Shown here one piece after another: positions 33,275 through 47,322 of a stretch of 64,000 nt of DNA. Where the stretch lies: the NCBI GenBank assembly GCA_027924585.1, contig BSBM01000106.1, forward strand, positions 44,454,501-44,518,500. Direction: 5' to 3'. The notes under the pieces were generated by a model, which saw only the letters and a list, made by a program, of their open reading frames with translations, was not told the DNA's origin and searched no databases. Within the stretch, counting starts at the first letter, position 1; every line of letters starts with the position of its first letter. Source of the DNA: Larix kaempferi (Eukaryota; Streptophyta; Pinopsida; Pinales; Pinaceae). The translations under genes and the position numbers were made by a program.

Positions 33275-35830
33275 TGTAGTGCCCTTTCTAGGCACTGGGT
33301 CTATTCGAGGTTATCAGGTTATACCTAGTTTTTCCCTTAATTATTGTTAGAAGAAAACAAGAGATTTGAAACAACCATCTATATTTTTGTTTCTGTAAAT
33401 GTTTAACTGTCTATTTTCTATATGTTTACATGTCTCTGCAGTTAAATAAACATAATCCTAAAACTTTCCATTTAATTCTGTTCGTTTGACATGCATAGCT
33501 TGGAAATAAAAGAAAATACATTCTAATTAAGCTGGTTCAGAAAAATACCTGAAACCGTCGATTGCAGTAAGATAAGAAGATTTCTGGAATGGATTCTGTA
33601 AGTTACCTTAACAACCCCAAAATGATGTGTCCACCCTGTCGATCAACTATTATTGTGCTGACCCTAGGAAATCAATAGATTTCCTAGCCCCCGAGCCCAC
33701 AGACCGATAATCCCGACAGCCACTTTCCATGGTAATCATCCGTTGAGTTATCCCCTCCTCAGTCTTTTCTTTTGAGTTTCCCACCTCCTCAAAGCTTCAA
33801 GTTAACCCTCTCCTCGGCATTCCTCCTTTTTCACAAAAATCCTCACAATTCTCCCACAATAACCCCCTTACTACTTTGTTAATTCTCCTCTTTATAGGGA
33901 GCTGTCGTGGTCTTGGAAGTACATATCATTAATGCATCCCCTTTTGAGGTAATAAGGTGGATTATATATTATTTTATATCATCCCAATTTCTCTCTAGTA
34001 ATGGAATTATTCAATAATTTATTCAAACATATCCTTTTAATTTACTTGGGATGATTCCGTCCGTTAATTAAATTAATAATTTATTTAATAAATTCATTAC
34101 TATTCAACCCACTATACTTTATAAAAGGGATTATTATCATTATTATTATTAATTAAATAATATTAATAATATAATAATAATAACAATAACAATTAATAAT
34201 AATAGTAATTAATTTAAATTGTGAATAGTAATTTAAAATATTTATTTCGTTAATGGATAAGTGTCAACATAGTACCTCTGTGTATAAACAATGAAATATA
34301 ATTAATGATTTAATTAATCACGATCAACGATTATATAGCACACTCCTCTATTATTAATGTTTAACTTTTATACTTCACCTTGAAGACACCTTTACTTGAG
34401 GATACTTACAATTAATGACATTTATTTTACACCTGAGAACTTGATAATCTTTTACTAATTAAGTCATCCACTAAACACTTAATTGACTTATCCATGATAA
34501 CTTATATCATTGTTAAATCTTGATAAGTAGGTTGTAAACCAATATTATTGCGCATGTGCATAATGTGCATGTGTGGCTAGCGTATGCACAGGACGGACAT
34601 GTACTATAGACATACGTCATATTTCCTATGCATATCAGCTAACTAATACTAATAATACTCTATGCAACTGAACAAGTATACATTCCTCATAATATTACTA
34701 AAACATCATCGGTTATTTTATCAGTTAACCTTTAAGATTTCATTTCATTATTCTTATGATTACATTTGTTTAATCAATCAGGTGCAAGGAAAGCTACCTA
34801 CTACCACTAATTCCAGGTCAACGAATACCCAACCCTCAACAGTACTAACTATCATATCCTCCCATCCTAACCTACTGCCACATACTCCCTATCCTTCCTC
34901 TGCTAGTACAAAAGTGGATGTCGGACTCATCGACCTGACCACATAGAACTTGAGAGCGATAGTGTCGTCTGTACAGGGGACCTATCCTCCCCTAGCAGGC
35001 ATCCGACCGTCATCATCACAACTACATGGGGAGCGTGTCTCAGCATGGCCCTCCCACGACTTCGGGTATCATAGGAACATAGGGTGGGCAACACATCCAT
35101 CCCTCTCAATAGACTGGGCCTACGCCCTTATCAAATCATACTCTGTTTCTCTTGAGATTATCGGTCCATGTCATCGTTTCATCAATTTTGGTTGCTAAGG
35201 TTTACTGCTTGGATAAGTTCTTCTCCGTATATCAGATCAAGTACCCGGCTATCCCATAGCCCTCGTGTCCTATAGGTTATTATTCCACAAGATACACCTT
35301 TTATAACAAGCATTTCCATTCGATCACCAATTGATCCATATCATCAACATCATTTTATTTCACGTCACAATTCCATCACAGGTATGCATGGAATATAACA
35401 GTTCTATCAATTTCATCATAGGATGGCATCCACGTACAATGCCATATATTTCACATTTCATCAATGAAAACGCTAAAACATATATTTTCCATCCTATCAT
35501 TGTCTGATCCTTTTTGTCAGCATCATTTATTTCATCACATATAATCATCAAATCGATCACAGCATAATGACCACATCATATATATCGCATTTCCTCCAGG
35601 ATGATTATCAAACATACACTGTCATTATGAAATAAAAGAATCTCATGATAATCATAACTTTAATAACTGCATGAATATAGTAACATCATTAACATAGTAG
35701 CAGCATATCATCATGTCTAACATGCCGAAATTATAGTTCACTTTGTCTAGCTGAGTCAAACAGATAACAAGCAATAAATTGAAAGGTGTCTAACTCATAA
35801 ACATGCCTAGTCAAAATATGGGGCGTTACA
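33275..35830 (-). mobile_element. LTR of a second retroelement family (5' LTR, minus orientation)
   Basis: Left edge TGTAGTGCCC next to the primer-binding site; probable right edge GGGGCGTTACA at 35830. The two edges are inverted matches (TGTAGTGCCC against TGTAACGCCC), giving a 2,556-bp LTR. The interior should extend leftwards, but no coding remnant or 3' LTR is present in the window, so the element is truncated or heavily decayed. The right edge is inferred only from the terminal match. ORFs inside are not genes. Confidence 0.55.
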
Positions 35831-36593
35831 CATTTTTTTTCCTTCTTCCCATATCCATACTATTCCAAAAGATGATCTTCATCATTTAATAAGGCTACTG
35901 ATAGAACCTCTTCTTAATTCTGTAGGTTATTGTCTTTTATTTTTTTGGCCAATGATAGTGTCAATGAAATTAAGAAGATCCTCAGACAAATGACCTGCTA
36001 GCTTGTGGGCATGAAACATGCATAGAATACTTAAGTATTCACATCGAAAAACATGAATCCAAGAAGGAAAACATGAAATCTAAATTCCAAGAACTAAATA
36101 TTGATTATGATAAAATTGCGTCAAACTCATAGATGCATTACAATATCATATTGGGTTTTGCAAGAGGTTCTCGACCAGATACATGATTTCCTAGTGTTTC
36201 AATTGCTTCAACGAAGGGGCATATTATTTATGAAGACATTCCAACAAACAATTTTATCACTCAATGAGAACAACATGAATAAAAAAGATCAAGGGAAAAT
36301 TAAAGCAGGACAACAAATGGAAGAAGGCCTCAATGGAAATTATCTTGGCTCTTAAACTTCTCATATATGCATTTTACTTGTCTTGTTTATTAGTAATTAT
36401 GTAAAGCAGTATAGCACTAAATTTGAAATTCATAAGGTAGGTATTGTAAGAAAGAAAAAGCATCATGACCAATTAACATATTTGTTGAAAATATTTATAC
36501 AAGAATATTATAATGTTTTTTGAAATTTTTGTACTTTTTATGTTATTTGGTTTGTCAACAACCTTTTTATAAATATATAACTACCTCTTTTTT

Positions 36594-36628
<35 letters not shown>

Positions 36629-37546
36629 CCTATGGGATAGAGGAGGGCATCTTTTAACACATTGGTGAACCATTCTAAGTTTTCCGGTTTTCCCCAAGTA
36701 CTGAACCGATAATATTGGTGACCTAAATAACTATTTTAAATAATTGCCAATCATTTATTTGAATGTTGTATTTCTAAATTTCATTTTGTAAACCTCCATG
36801 GTATAATCAACTCTATGAATGTATGTAGGATGTAATATATGGCATTACTTGTACATAAAAATAGCTATCAACTCTATGAATGTATATAAGTATATGGCAT
36901 TACTTGTACATAAAAATAGTTATCAACTCTATGAATGTATATAAGATGTAATATATAGCATTACATGTATATAAAAATAGCTAAATAGCTAGTGTTTTTT
37001 ATATTTAATTATTTGATATAAGTTTGTAACTTACAGATAGTTTCAATATATTGTACAGTTTCCATTCAAGTAGTCTTGGCTTCATAGCTTCTAGATTATT
37101 GTCTATCAAAGAAGCAAGACCAACTAAGATGAAGATGAAGTTATGGGAAAAAATGGCATTGGCATTGGCATTAGCTTTAGTCTTATCCAAACAAAAAGTA
37201 AAGAAGAAGACTGGATTAAAAAGAGGTTGAAAATCTTGGTAAGTTTATAGATTTTTTTTTACTTTTACAATTTTGTTTATAGATTTTTTTTTTATTTTTA
37301 CAATTTATTTTATTTAGTTTTTTTTACATGGTTTACATGGTTTATTTAGTTGTTTTTCTATTAGGTTGAGTTGCATTATTTTCATTTTAAAAGAAAAGCC
37401 TTTTCATTTATATGCAATATCTCATGTGCGCTCAAAACCGTCACTTTCTTTGATGCACACACACACACACAAGAAAGTCTCTCGTCACTCACTAAGTTCA
37501 AAAATAGCTTAAATCTACTCACTTAATACCTCCATAGAAGGGCACA
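35831..37546. other. No gene seen; local duplications and (AT)n
   Basis: Includes an AT microsatellite at about 36598-36626. A roughly 60-bp motif (aactctatgaatgtatataag with ggcattacttgtacataaaa) is repeated three times at about 36810-36980. CA repeat near 37458. Confidence 0.55.
37542..37546. repeat. Target-site duplication GCACA (left)
   Basis: GCACA directly before TGTAGGGCCCC, matched by GCACA at 46730-46734. Confidence 0.85.
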
Positions 37547-38996
37547 TGTAGGGCCCCTCCTCTAGGGTCTTCGCTGTTTAACCTGAAACTCAACCACTTG
37601 ATACAAAAGAGATTAGAAAGCATAATGACTGGATAAATAAACTACATAAATGAATAAACTAGCAAATTAAAACAAACCATAACCATAACCAGCAAAGCTC
37701 GTTTGACCATAGGCGAAGCAACCGTTAGCTCCGCCACCCAACCATAGGCTCATGCTTTCAGTCGCATGGCCTCCCCCGAGCTTTGGGTCGTAGAGCTCAC
37801 ACACGTTTTTCAGAAATTCAGCTTGGGCTTCCCCTCCCACCAGGATTTCTCAGCCAAACCCTTAGATAGCAGCAAGTCTTTGAGGCATTCGAAAATTACG
37901 ACAATCGTCCAAATCATGGGCCCTTTACCCATTCCCTAAGCCTTCCTTATAAAGGAAAATCTCATGCGACACATGTCGCTTCATGCATAATTAAATAATT
38001 TTAATTAATTATTTAATTAAAACACTCACCCATCCAAGTGTCAGTTTCTTTGGGAAGTGCACCTACACCCCTAAGTTTGCTCTAGTTTGTCCCCCAGATA
38101 TTTTAATCCACTCCTAGCTTTTAGTTGACTAGGTGTCTAAACTTAGGATTCTATTTTGCTCCTAAATAATGATTTCTATTATTTTAAATGCTCAACAAAA
38201 TAACTATTCATGTGCAAATGTCTAAACTATTTTTATGCATTTGCCAAGTAATAATCTAGAGTTATTCTCCTAAGTTTTTATGCAGTTTAATTTAACAATG
38301 AAACTCACTAGGATCACGGTGCCACGCCGTTGGGCTCCTGGTTCCTTAATTTTTAATTCCCTGACATGGCACCACTCCGTCGGGCCCACTCATCCATGGT
38401 TTCCATTCCTTGGCATGGTACCGCATCGTTGGGTCCTTGCGTCCATTCTTTCCGTTCTCGACAGGGTACCGCATCGTTGGGCCCTTCTGCCACCGTCTTT
38501 CCGTTTTGACTTGCGGGAACTCTTGTAGGGATTTTAGGAATCGTTACCATCCATCCTCCGTCTACATGCTATCTAGGGACTAATGGCGTCGAGGAGTGAA
38601 TCCGTTCTCACTGCGCGCCCCTCAACTCATACGTGACCAACTCCGTCGTGGCCCACCTCGTACGTTCTCACGCATTCCTCTTGAGCAAGCGGATCAATGC
38701 TTATCTGCTCATGCGTGGTATTCTTGTCGGAAGTCGACATCGTCGTCGCTCCCCCTGTGTGTGATTTACCCGTACTCTACGACCCTTCATGTTCCTTTGT
38801 GTGTCTTTCGGTGAACCGTTTCACCTATCGCTACACACATTTCTCACAAACATAAATCATTATTTTATTGATTTACAATCAATCGTAATCATAAATATAC
38901 TCAAAATAAAATCAAAGTATTAATTTATTAATGTTTGAAACAGTCGGGTCACTAAGCAAGTTCCCTCAATGTCTACAGTAGTCTAGGGGCACTACA
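37547..38996 (-). repeat. 3' LTR of the young element
   Basis: Starts TGTAGGGCCCCTCC and ends GGGGCACTACA. Internal palindromic AT block (taattaaataattttaatta) near 37990. Short ORFs at 38280-38814 reappear at the same offsets in the other LTR and are not genes. Confidence 0.9.
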
Positions 38997-39031
38997 TACA
39001 CCCCTACTTATTTAGAACGTCGTCCCGAAGT

Positions 39032-39079
39032 TCAGAATAAATTCGGAAAGCTATGACGCATCTCAGTTGCGTCCTCCCA
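39032..39079 (-). pseudogene. Chromodomain C-terminal remnant (gypsy pol tip)
   Basis: Minus-strand WEDATEMRHSFPNLF then TGA, 36 bp before the LTR edge, with a purine-rich stretch (aagtaggggtgta) between. The chromovirus-type ending classifies the element despite the absence of the rest of pol. Confidence 0.6.
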
Positions 39080-39294
39080 AGTCACAAAGCTAAGGTTGTA
39101 GCTGTCCTACTATACTTTGACTTGACCAATCAAGGCTAAGCATTTAAGCAAGAACTGATCAATCAATTTTCCCAGTCCACACATATAATTAAATTCATTA
39201 ATTCATTTATCAACTATAGTCATGCACATTATCAGGTGATTCTCCCTTATTAAGACACATCCTATCTCTAAGGGCCACTTTATTGAAGTCTGTT

Positions 39295-39500
39295 CCGCCG
39301 AGTCACTCGACAGGTGCTCTTAAAGTCCACAATCATTTTATGGGAATTACAACTGTCGTTCAAGTATTTTCAAAGTAAATTCAAATGGTTCATGTTTTAC
39401 TTAGCCGGTTCATTTCAAAACTAGTACCTCATTATTCTAAACAGTTAAGGTACCGAGGTAGGCATTACATACACCCCCTCTTATTAAAACTTCATCCCGA
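39295..39500 (-). other. Second LTR-edge/pol-end-like junction inside the element
   Basis: Around 39300-39490 the pattern of the real 3' junction recurs in diverged form: gtcactcgacaggtgctctt, then ggcattacatacaccccctc and aacttcatcccgaagtt. The same arrangement is seen at 23395-23490 in the older copy, so it pre-dates both insertions. Confidence 0.55.
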
Positions 39501-41179
39501 AGTTAACTTTTGTTCTTGTAATTCCAATGCTAGGCTTTATCTTTAGTTTCCCATTTTTATCATATTGTCTTTCTCTTCTAATTTTTTTTTTTTTTTCAAA
39601 CAATCAAGGCCATAAGTGCTGATGGTTCTATTCATTAATTTTCTATTTCATCAGCATGGTTCCAATACATCCTCGAGAACTCAATCATAATTCTGCGTAA
39701 TGCAAATCCAAAATACCTTCATAATTGTCAATCCAAACTTAGACTACTTACCCTCATAATCATCTACGAAGATCCACGACATCCACTTTAACTACAAGCC
39801 ATATTGCGTCGGTAGCCACACCATAGTTACCCAATCATTTTGTATAACAAAATCCAAGCAAGAATTTAAATTCATTGGCTCTCCTTTCCTTCAAGACGAG
39901 AAGGTAATCATCATAAAATATTCAGTCAAATTTAGATGGGTAAGATATAATTATAGTCTTTAAAAAATCAAGAGAGACCCTAAAATATTCCAAAAAAAAA
40001 AAATAAAAAAAATCAATTCTCATAAGACTACTTCCAAAACCCTCTAAATGTTTTAATAATGTTGGTCCTCAAATCGATAGGTTTCCAGGTATCGAAACTT
40101 ACTGACTTAGTCGAACGTATCAAAATTGATCTCCTAGTCCTTTCATCAGTATCATCATGTCAAGGTTAATGAGCTTATCACATCCTTACTTCATTTCATC
40201 CTTTCTGTTCTCACCAGATTACTTCGACAGACTCATGAAGTAGTACAATGTGTGTTTTCTCAACCTCATTAAGTTCTATATTGGCTAGTTGTATTTCGTC
40301 AACGTTAGACCATGTCCTGAGATTAGCCTCAATTATTTCATTTAATTTTGATGATCATATCCGTACATCGCTTTACTAAAAATCCTCTTCATTTGGTCTC
40401 CAAATCGGTGGGATTTCCAAGTTTCATCTTATGTGTCTATATAGTCTCATCGACTCTTGTCTTAATGTCTAGTCGTCTTTTCATAATTGTTTTGTCATGT
40501 CAAGAGGTTAACATAATTGTGTCAAGCTCGTCGTTTCAATACTTTATTTTATAAAATTCATCATTGTTTTACTCTTTCGATACTCAATTGGAAGTTTCAG
40601 CAAGAAAGAGTCTCCAATCTTTCAATTCTTTAAATTTTTTTGAAAAGTCAACGTTTATATCTACATATATGAAGGTCTTGTCTCAACCATGATTTTCTAA
40701 ACTTCTATCATAGTTGAATTATAACTTAAATAAGTAACACTTAACCATTAATCTTAAGGGTGCAATTTTTCATTTCTACATTCTAGGCTACATCTTATCC
40801 ATCCCTATCAATCCAATCCCACCATAGAGTTTTATTTCTTAAGGGTCACAATTCCACCGATAAATATGTAACATGCATTTCTTTCAAAATATCACATGCA
40901 TTTCCTTTTATATGAACAAGTATATAAGTGCATCTCTTTCAATAATCCTCAACAAAATATGTGAAATGCAATTCTCCAATGTATACAAAATGTACAATTT
41001 TTCAATACCTAAATACTCCTAGGTTTCCAACATGTTCGATATATTTGTATTCTATTTTACAACCTATATATATAAATACCATGATGGATCAAGTAAATAT
41101 TTTTCTACTAAACATACACTAAGTTAATACATTTAAAGTTTCTAATCTATTATAATTAATGTATCTTTAAAATCACATA

Positions 41180-41230
41180 ATATATATATATATATATATA
41201 TGCATTACACATTATTTATTAATCATATTA
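41180..41230. repeat. AT dinucleotide repeats
   Basis: (TA)n near 41180-41200 and again near 41228, inside the young element. Confidence 0.8.
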
Positions 41231-43400
41231 TATATATATCTTAATCCATTTTCAAAAACATAAAAATATATAAAAACACATTATTTCACTTTTCCCTTTT
41301 GAAGATCCACATTTTTAAATAATTCAACCATGATCTAAGTCATTTGTTAAGTCCTTATATCTATATTTGTAGTTTTCTATCCTTTAAAATATGATTTACT
41401 CACCATATTAATAACTATACTTTTCTCTCTAATAGTATTATATTCTAAAAAGGATTTATGTTACCATTATTTCATAATTATACTTTTCTCTTCAATTTAG
41501 TTATTTAAACTCTATTTCATAAAAGATTCAACTTAATAAATAATAAATTTGGATAATAATAAGATAAATTTTAACCTTAACTTATCACAAACATATCTTG
41601 TTCTATGGCAACTATAATGTTTATAACATAATAATGCCATTAATATAATCCTATCACTTTTTACTTTTAACCATAAAAGAAACATTATATGTAAAGTTAT
41701 ATTCTCCAAGATCATTCTCCCATAACCGAACTCCGTCACATTCAGACCTCCCAAATAAATTGAGAACTATGATCCTTGTGATCAACAATTTCGATTAGAT
41801 TCGAAACAAGCATACTCTTTAACTCTAGAATGCACTCAAGTTAACATATATACTTGGACCTATCCCATGATTCTAGAGTGTTGAATGGAATATAAGTATA
41901 TATTTTGGAACGTTTATAATTTAAAACATCATACAACCATTTTGTTCTAAAGTTAAGTAATTCATTTGAATATAGAAAGTATGCATTCCTTTTTCATTCT
42001 AGTGCTAAATTTGCGAGAAAGTAATGTAATTCGCTGAACATGGAAAAATATGCAGTGTATTTTTCAATTTAATGCTATACCATCAAATCTTACTTTTATA
42101 TACATATTTAGTTTGTAAAAACTATAATTTCCCTATATATCAAAATAATTCTACCCACCTATATATAAAAATAATTCTACCCACCAACCGTGTTCTCAAA
42201 TGTATTATATATATATTATCCTCCCCACATAACTCGATTCTCTAAAGTTTGAGAATTACTTGAGGTGTGGGTGAAATACATTGAGTACTTTACTATAATC
42301 GAAATGAATACATACATCAAAATATATTTCAGTGAATACTCACCTAACATAATCTTTAATGCCTTTTAATGCCTTTTAGAACGATTTGATTCCTTCGTCC
42401 ACCATAATCATTCACGTAATACCATTGTGTAGTTTATAAGTGTAATGCATTTCCTATTAACATAGCATCGGTGTAAAGGTAAGACATCCGTTTAACATAC
42501 ATCCAACATTCAGATTCAAATCGGTACATAATTAACCAGGAGCGATTACATAACAATTAGTTTGTATTCAATTCAAGTAATATACACTGGGAGTCTACCG
42601 CCTTTCTCTATCTAATCCACCACTACGTGGCATTTTGTTGAGATCAACACTTAGAACTGAGCAGTTGTAAGTTTGTAACTATAGTTCAGATTCTAGTTTC
42701 GAATGACATTACAACATTTCGACATATGATTAATAGCGGTTCTTTAATTAAGAGACAACATTAAAAAGTGGGGATTAAATGCCATTGGATCAAACACGCA
42801 CATAACAGGTCGACAGTGCCGAGCTATCATCTTCCTATTAATTATAATACTTCATGTTACTTCTTATCACAATGGTAATGCTTAGAATTTATTTCACAAC
42901 CTTTATAACTACTCACATTTCATAATAATTACAATATCTTTATGCCCACAATTTAGGGGAGATAGATGCATAACAGAATTGTAAATAGTAAATGTAAAGT
43001 CTAAGTGCCAACGCAGGGAACTCTTATGCATGCCAGTGATATAATGCAACACGGTAGCTGTGCCACAACATATGTTTTTTTTTTATACACGTGGATGTCA
43101 GTTGCGGTCATCCATTGATTCATGTCGATCACCGTGATGTCTGATTCCAATATTTTAAAAGTGCTGCTCAGACATAAGGAAGTGCAAGTTATGTTCCGCC
43201 GCCAATCGCGGGGTGCTCAGATTGCCGGCTGGTAACTGTACGTTCAGGTTCGATCGACAGAAATCTTCGGGTTCAATCAAACCTTTATAAGGTAAACCAT
43301 TTTCATACTGACATAATTCAAAACTAAGATCTCTCTGGTTTTGGTCAGACTCTTTAAATACAAGGTTTCACTAATTTTTTATTTATTTATGAACATCTAT

Positions 43401-43404
<4 letters not shown>

Positions 43405-43455
<51 letters not shown>
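43405..43455. repeat. Long (AT)n microsatellite
   Basis: About 50 bp of uninterrupted AT dinucleotides inside the element interior. Confidence 0.9.
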
Positions 43456-43460
<5 letters not shown>

Positions 43461-45264
43461 GTTGCAGGTCGCTTGTGATAATATCAGAAGTGTCGATTTC
43501 TAAAGTTATCAATGTTTAACTAAATGAATATACAGTAAACTAACCATATCGTTCTAAATCACCCCCGGTCTACCAAATAGCTGAAGGGAATATGCTAGGA
43601 GAGAGATTCTTACCGAGACATCGAGTTGATGCCTGAGTATGCAGCAGGATCGCCGTAAGCAAGGGTTCCCTGGTGATAGTCTATCATTCACGATCCCCAC
43701 GATATCACCAGCATTAAAAGCATAAAACGCACATCCGGTATTTAATTCAACCCACAGAACATGAAATATAAAAAAAATAAAGTGATTTATAACCGGGATC
43801 TTCTCATCAATTCGCCAGCCACGCGTTGGAAGGAATGCTGATTACCGGGATCTTCTAGGTGATTAGTAGGCTTATCAAGACCGGATCACTAGTATGATCA
43901 GAGGTCGACTTCCCTTCAACTTACATGGGTTAAATTACAAAGAAAAGGATGTCATCGGTTTTTGGGTTGGAAGGATCAATATCTCAAGACAAGATGAAAT
44001 CAACTCTAAACTGGATCAGCAATATACACTAGAACTATATGCTCCTGCCGGGATCTGTATCTAACAGTGCTCTTTATGTTTGAGCAGAAAATCGAGATGA
44101 TGTGATGTAGTGTTTCCAACCACCCTACAGGAAATTAATCGATTGTGGTAGAGATCTCCTTCTTTCTGAACGCTCTGTCAAAATGGCGATTAAGAAAATC
44201 TCTGGTTCAAAACTTTAAAATACCCAAACAATGTGAAGCAGTGGAGAGCTCTTTCCCTGTAGACAGGGTTTCAAATACGTTTAAGGAGTCAGTTGCTCCT
44301 TTTGATTAGACAAGAATTATTAATGATCAAGAATTCAATTTTTACTGAGTGTATACAGGGATTCGATCGGGACCCCGCAAGGTAAATCGTGCAAGGGTCC
44401 AGTCACTTTAATATCAAATAACACCTCCTTAAGTAACAACAGAATGCAGGATATGTACAGTGAGATGACTACACCGTCTGAAAGTTACAGATATCAACAA
44501 TAAAATGAGCTTTTCACTTCAGGAAGAAACGATAGATCAACAGAAGAATGCATTGGCGTTCTAAAGGCAGACAAGGATCTACTTAAGAAAGACGATTTGA
44601 TAGGCTGATAACAGACAGAGATCTACAAGATATGAGGTCCTACGTTTCTGGCAGTAAGTAATAGATCAATCAGGAATTACAATTAAAGTACTAAAGTTTA
44701 GAAGGAGATCGACATTGAAATTCGCATCTGCATTTCTGGAGTAACAATTTGATTAATCAGGAATGCAATTAAAGTACTGAAGTTTAAACAGGGGTTGCCA
44801 TTTTAAATTCGCATCTACGTTTCTGGAAGTGAACACTAGGCATAAATAATACAGATATCTGAAAGCCTTCCGTAAACCCCCAATTTTTATTTTTTTTTTC
44901 TTTGAAATACGACAGAGATGAATAGAACATGCAATTTCAGTTACTACAATCATACATACAAACGTTTGCTGGAATCATCAGATTTACATGTATTTTTTTT
45001 TAAACTCTAACTCTTCCTTCAAATCATATAATAATAAAATTGTACATAAAACTTCTAATATACAGCAAAAAAAACTCAGATCTATAATTTTTAAGTACAA
45101 CAGATATAGATACGAATTAATATAGGAAGTAAGAACCTGTAGGAACAACTGTTCCAGTCGAAGGTGAATTTCCGCGAACATGGTTACTTTAATCCCGTCG
45201 CTGATCGCCACGGTCACCAACGAACACCTAAATAGTGTGAGTTCGGTGCCCTCAAGGCTCGACT

Positions 45265-45277
45265 GGCTCTGATACCA
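45265..45277 (-). other. Primer-binding site of the young element
   Basis: Minus strand TGGTATCAGAGCC, two bases from the 5' LTR edge at 45280. Complementary to the 3' end of initiator tRNA-Met. Confidence 0.85.
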
Positions 45278-45279
45278 AA

Positions 45280-46729
45280 TGTAGGGCCCCTCCTCTAGGG
45301 TCTTCGCTGTTTAACCTGAAACTCAACCACTTGATACAAAAGAGATTAGAAAGCATAATGACTGGATAAATAAACTACATAAATGAATAAACTAGCAAAT
45401 TAAAACAAACCATAACCATAACCAGCAAAGCTCGTTTGACCATAGGCGAAGCAACCGTTAGCTCCGCCACCCAACCATAGGCTCATGCTTTCAGTCGCAT
45501 GGCCTCCCCCGAGCTTTGGGTCGTAGAGCTCACACACGTTTTTCAGAAATTCAGCTTGGGCTTCCCCTCCCACCAGGATTTCTCAGTCAAACCCTTAGAT
45601 AGCAGCAAGTCTTTGAGGCATTCGAAAATTACGACAATCGTCCAAATCATGGGCCCTTTACCCATTCCCTAAGCCTTCCTTATAAAGGAAAATCTCATGC
45701 GACACATGTCGCTTCATGCATAATTAAATAATTTTAATTAATTATTTAATTAAAACACTCACCCATCCAAGTGTCAGTTTCTTTGGGAAGTGCACCTACA
45801 CCCCTAAGTTTGCTCTAGTTTGTCCCCCAGATATTTTAATCCACTCCTAGCTTTTAGTTGACTAGGTGTCTAAACTTAGGATTCTATTTTGCTCCTAAAT
45901 AATGATTTCTATTATTTTAAATGCTCAACAAAATAACTATTCATGTGCAAATGTCTAAACTATTTTTATGCATTTGCCAAGTAATAATCTAGAGTTATTC
46001 TCCTAAGTTTTTATGCAGTTTAATTTAACAATGAAACTCACTAGGATCACGGTGCCACGCCGTTGGGCTCCTGGTTCCTTAATTTTTAATTCCCTGACAT
46101 GGCACCACTCCGTCGGGCCCACTCATCCATGGTTTCCATTCCTTGGCATGGTACCGCATCGTTGGGTCCTTGCGTCCATTCTTTCCATTCTCGATAGGGT
46201 ACCGCATCGTTGGGCCCTTCTGCCACCGTCTTTCCGTTTTGACTTGCGGGAACTCTTGTAGGGATTTTAGGAATCGTTACCATCCATCCTCCGTCTACAT
46301 GCTATCTAGGGACTAATGGCGTCGAGGAGTGAATCCGTTCTCACTGCGCGCCCCTCAACTCATACGTGACCAACTCCGTCGTGGCCCACCTCGTACGTTC
46401 TCACGCATTCCTCTTGAGCAAGCGGATCAATGCTTATCTGCTCATGCGTGGTATTCTTGTCGGAAGTCGACATCGTCGTCACTCCCCCTGTGTGTGATTT
46501 ACCCGTACTCTACGACCCTTCATGTTCCTTTGTGTGTCTTTCGGTGAACCGTTTCACCTATCGCTACACACATTTCTCACAAACATAAATCATTATTTTA
46601 TTGATTTACAATCAATCGTAATCATAAATATACTCAAAATAAAATCAAAGTATTAATTTATTAATGTTTGAAACAGTCGGGTCACTAAGCAAGTTCCCTC
46701 AATGTCTACAGTAGTCTAGGGGCACTACA
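45280..46729 (-). repeat. 5' LTR of the young element
   Basis: Same ends and length as the copy at 37547-38996. Transcription would start in this copy and run leftwards. Confidence 0.9.
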
Positions 46730-46734
46730 GCACA
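46730..46734. repeat. Target-site duplication GCACA (right)
   Basis: GCACA immediately after ...GGGCACTACA, matching 37542-37546. Confidence 0.85.
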
Positions 46735-46749
46735 AAAGAATCTTGTAGT

Positions 46750-47290
46750 TTAGGTAGGATTTTGGGGCTAGGCATCCAAAAACATAGTTGTTTTCCTTAC
46801 GGTTCTTTATAAATCCTGCTATAAGCAAGTGTTAAAAGAAAACCTGGATCATTTATATGGGTTCAATTTTATTTTTTTTGTTCACAGGTCTTTAAGTAAA
46901 CCAATAAACTTAATTTGGTATAAAAGCTATAATGAAGGAGGTCTTCTTTATGTATATTTTACTATGTTTATGTCTATTTTCGCATTAGAGGTAATCTATA
47001 TGTAACATTTAATTGTTATTAGCAATAGAAAACTAGAGGTAGCGTCTTTGTATAATTTACTTGTTATTAGCAATAGAAATTATCTCAAAAATTATATTCT
47101 TGGTGTAGCCTCCAAGCTTCACATGAGGTCACAAAACATAAATTAGTTAGGTAGGATTGATTGGGCTAGGCATCCATTAATGCCCTCCAATCTACTTTCA
47201 TTAGGTATATTTTGAAACATAGCATTGTTGACTTATAGGGTGCTTTATAAATCCTGCTATAAGCAAGTGTTAAAAGAAAACCCGGATCAG
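46750..47290. repeat. About 440-bp tandem duplication, diverged
   Basis: ggtaggattttggggctagg at about 46757 recurs as ggtaggattgattgggctagg at about 47150. tttataaatcctgctataag with caagtgttaaaagaaaacc at about 46806 recurs at about 47245. Non-coding. Confidence 0.75.
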
Positions 47291-47322
47291 AAGTGCACCG
47301 TGCCCAAGGAGGTTAAAGACGA

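Larger units (their letters stand above)
37547..46729 (-). mobile_element. Complete, young, coding-less LTR retrotransposon (9,183 bp)
   Basis: Two 1,450-bp LTRs in direct orientation, exactly 7,733 bp apart, lie within a GCACA target duplication. The primer-binding site next to the right LTR sets the orientation as minus. I count four LTR differences (37854 C/T, 38454 G/A, 38462 C/T, 38748 G/A), all transitions, about 0.3%. The 6.3-kb interior has no gag or pol frame on either strand; only a chromodomain tip is left near the 3' LTR. It therefore resembles a non-autonomous large retrotransposon derivative of a Ty3/gypsy chromovirus that moved recently using enzymes supplied in trans. Confidence 0.9.

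Noticed and set aside
38280-38814. Pair of plus-strand ORFs (82 and 72 codons) repeated at 46013-46547
   Set aside because: They lie in the LTRs at identical offsets, and the homologous older LTR near 22.5 kb does not keep the frames.
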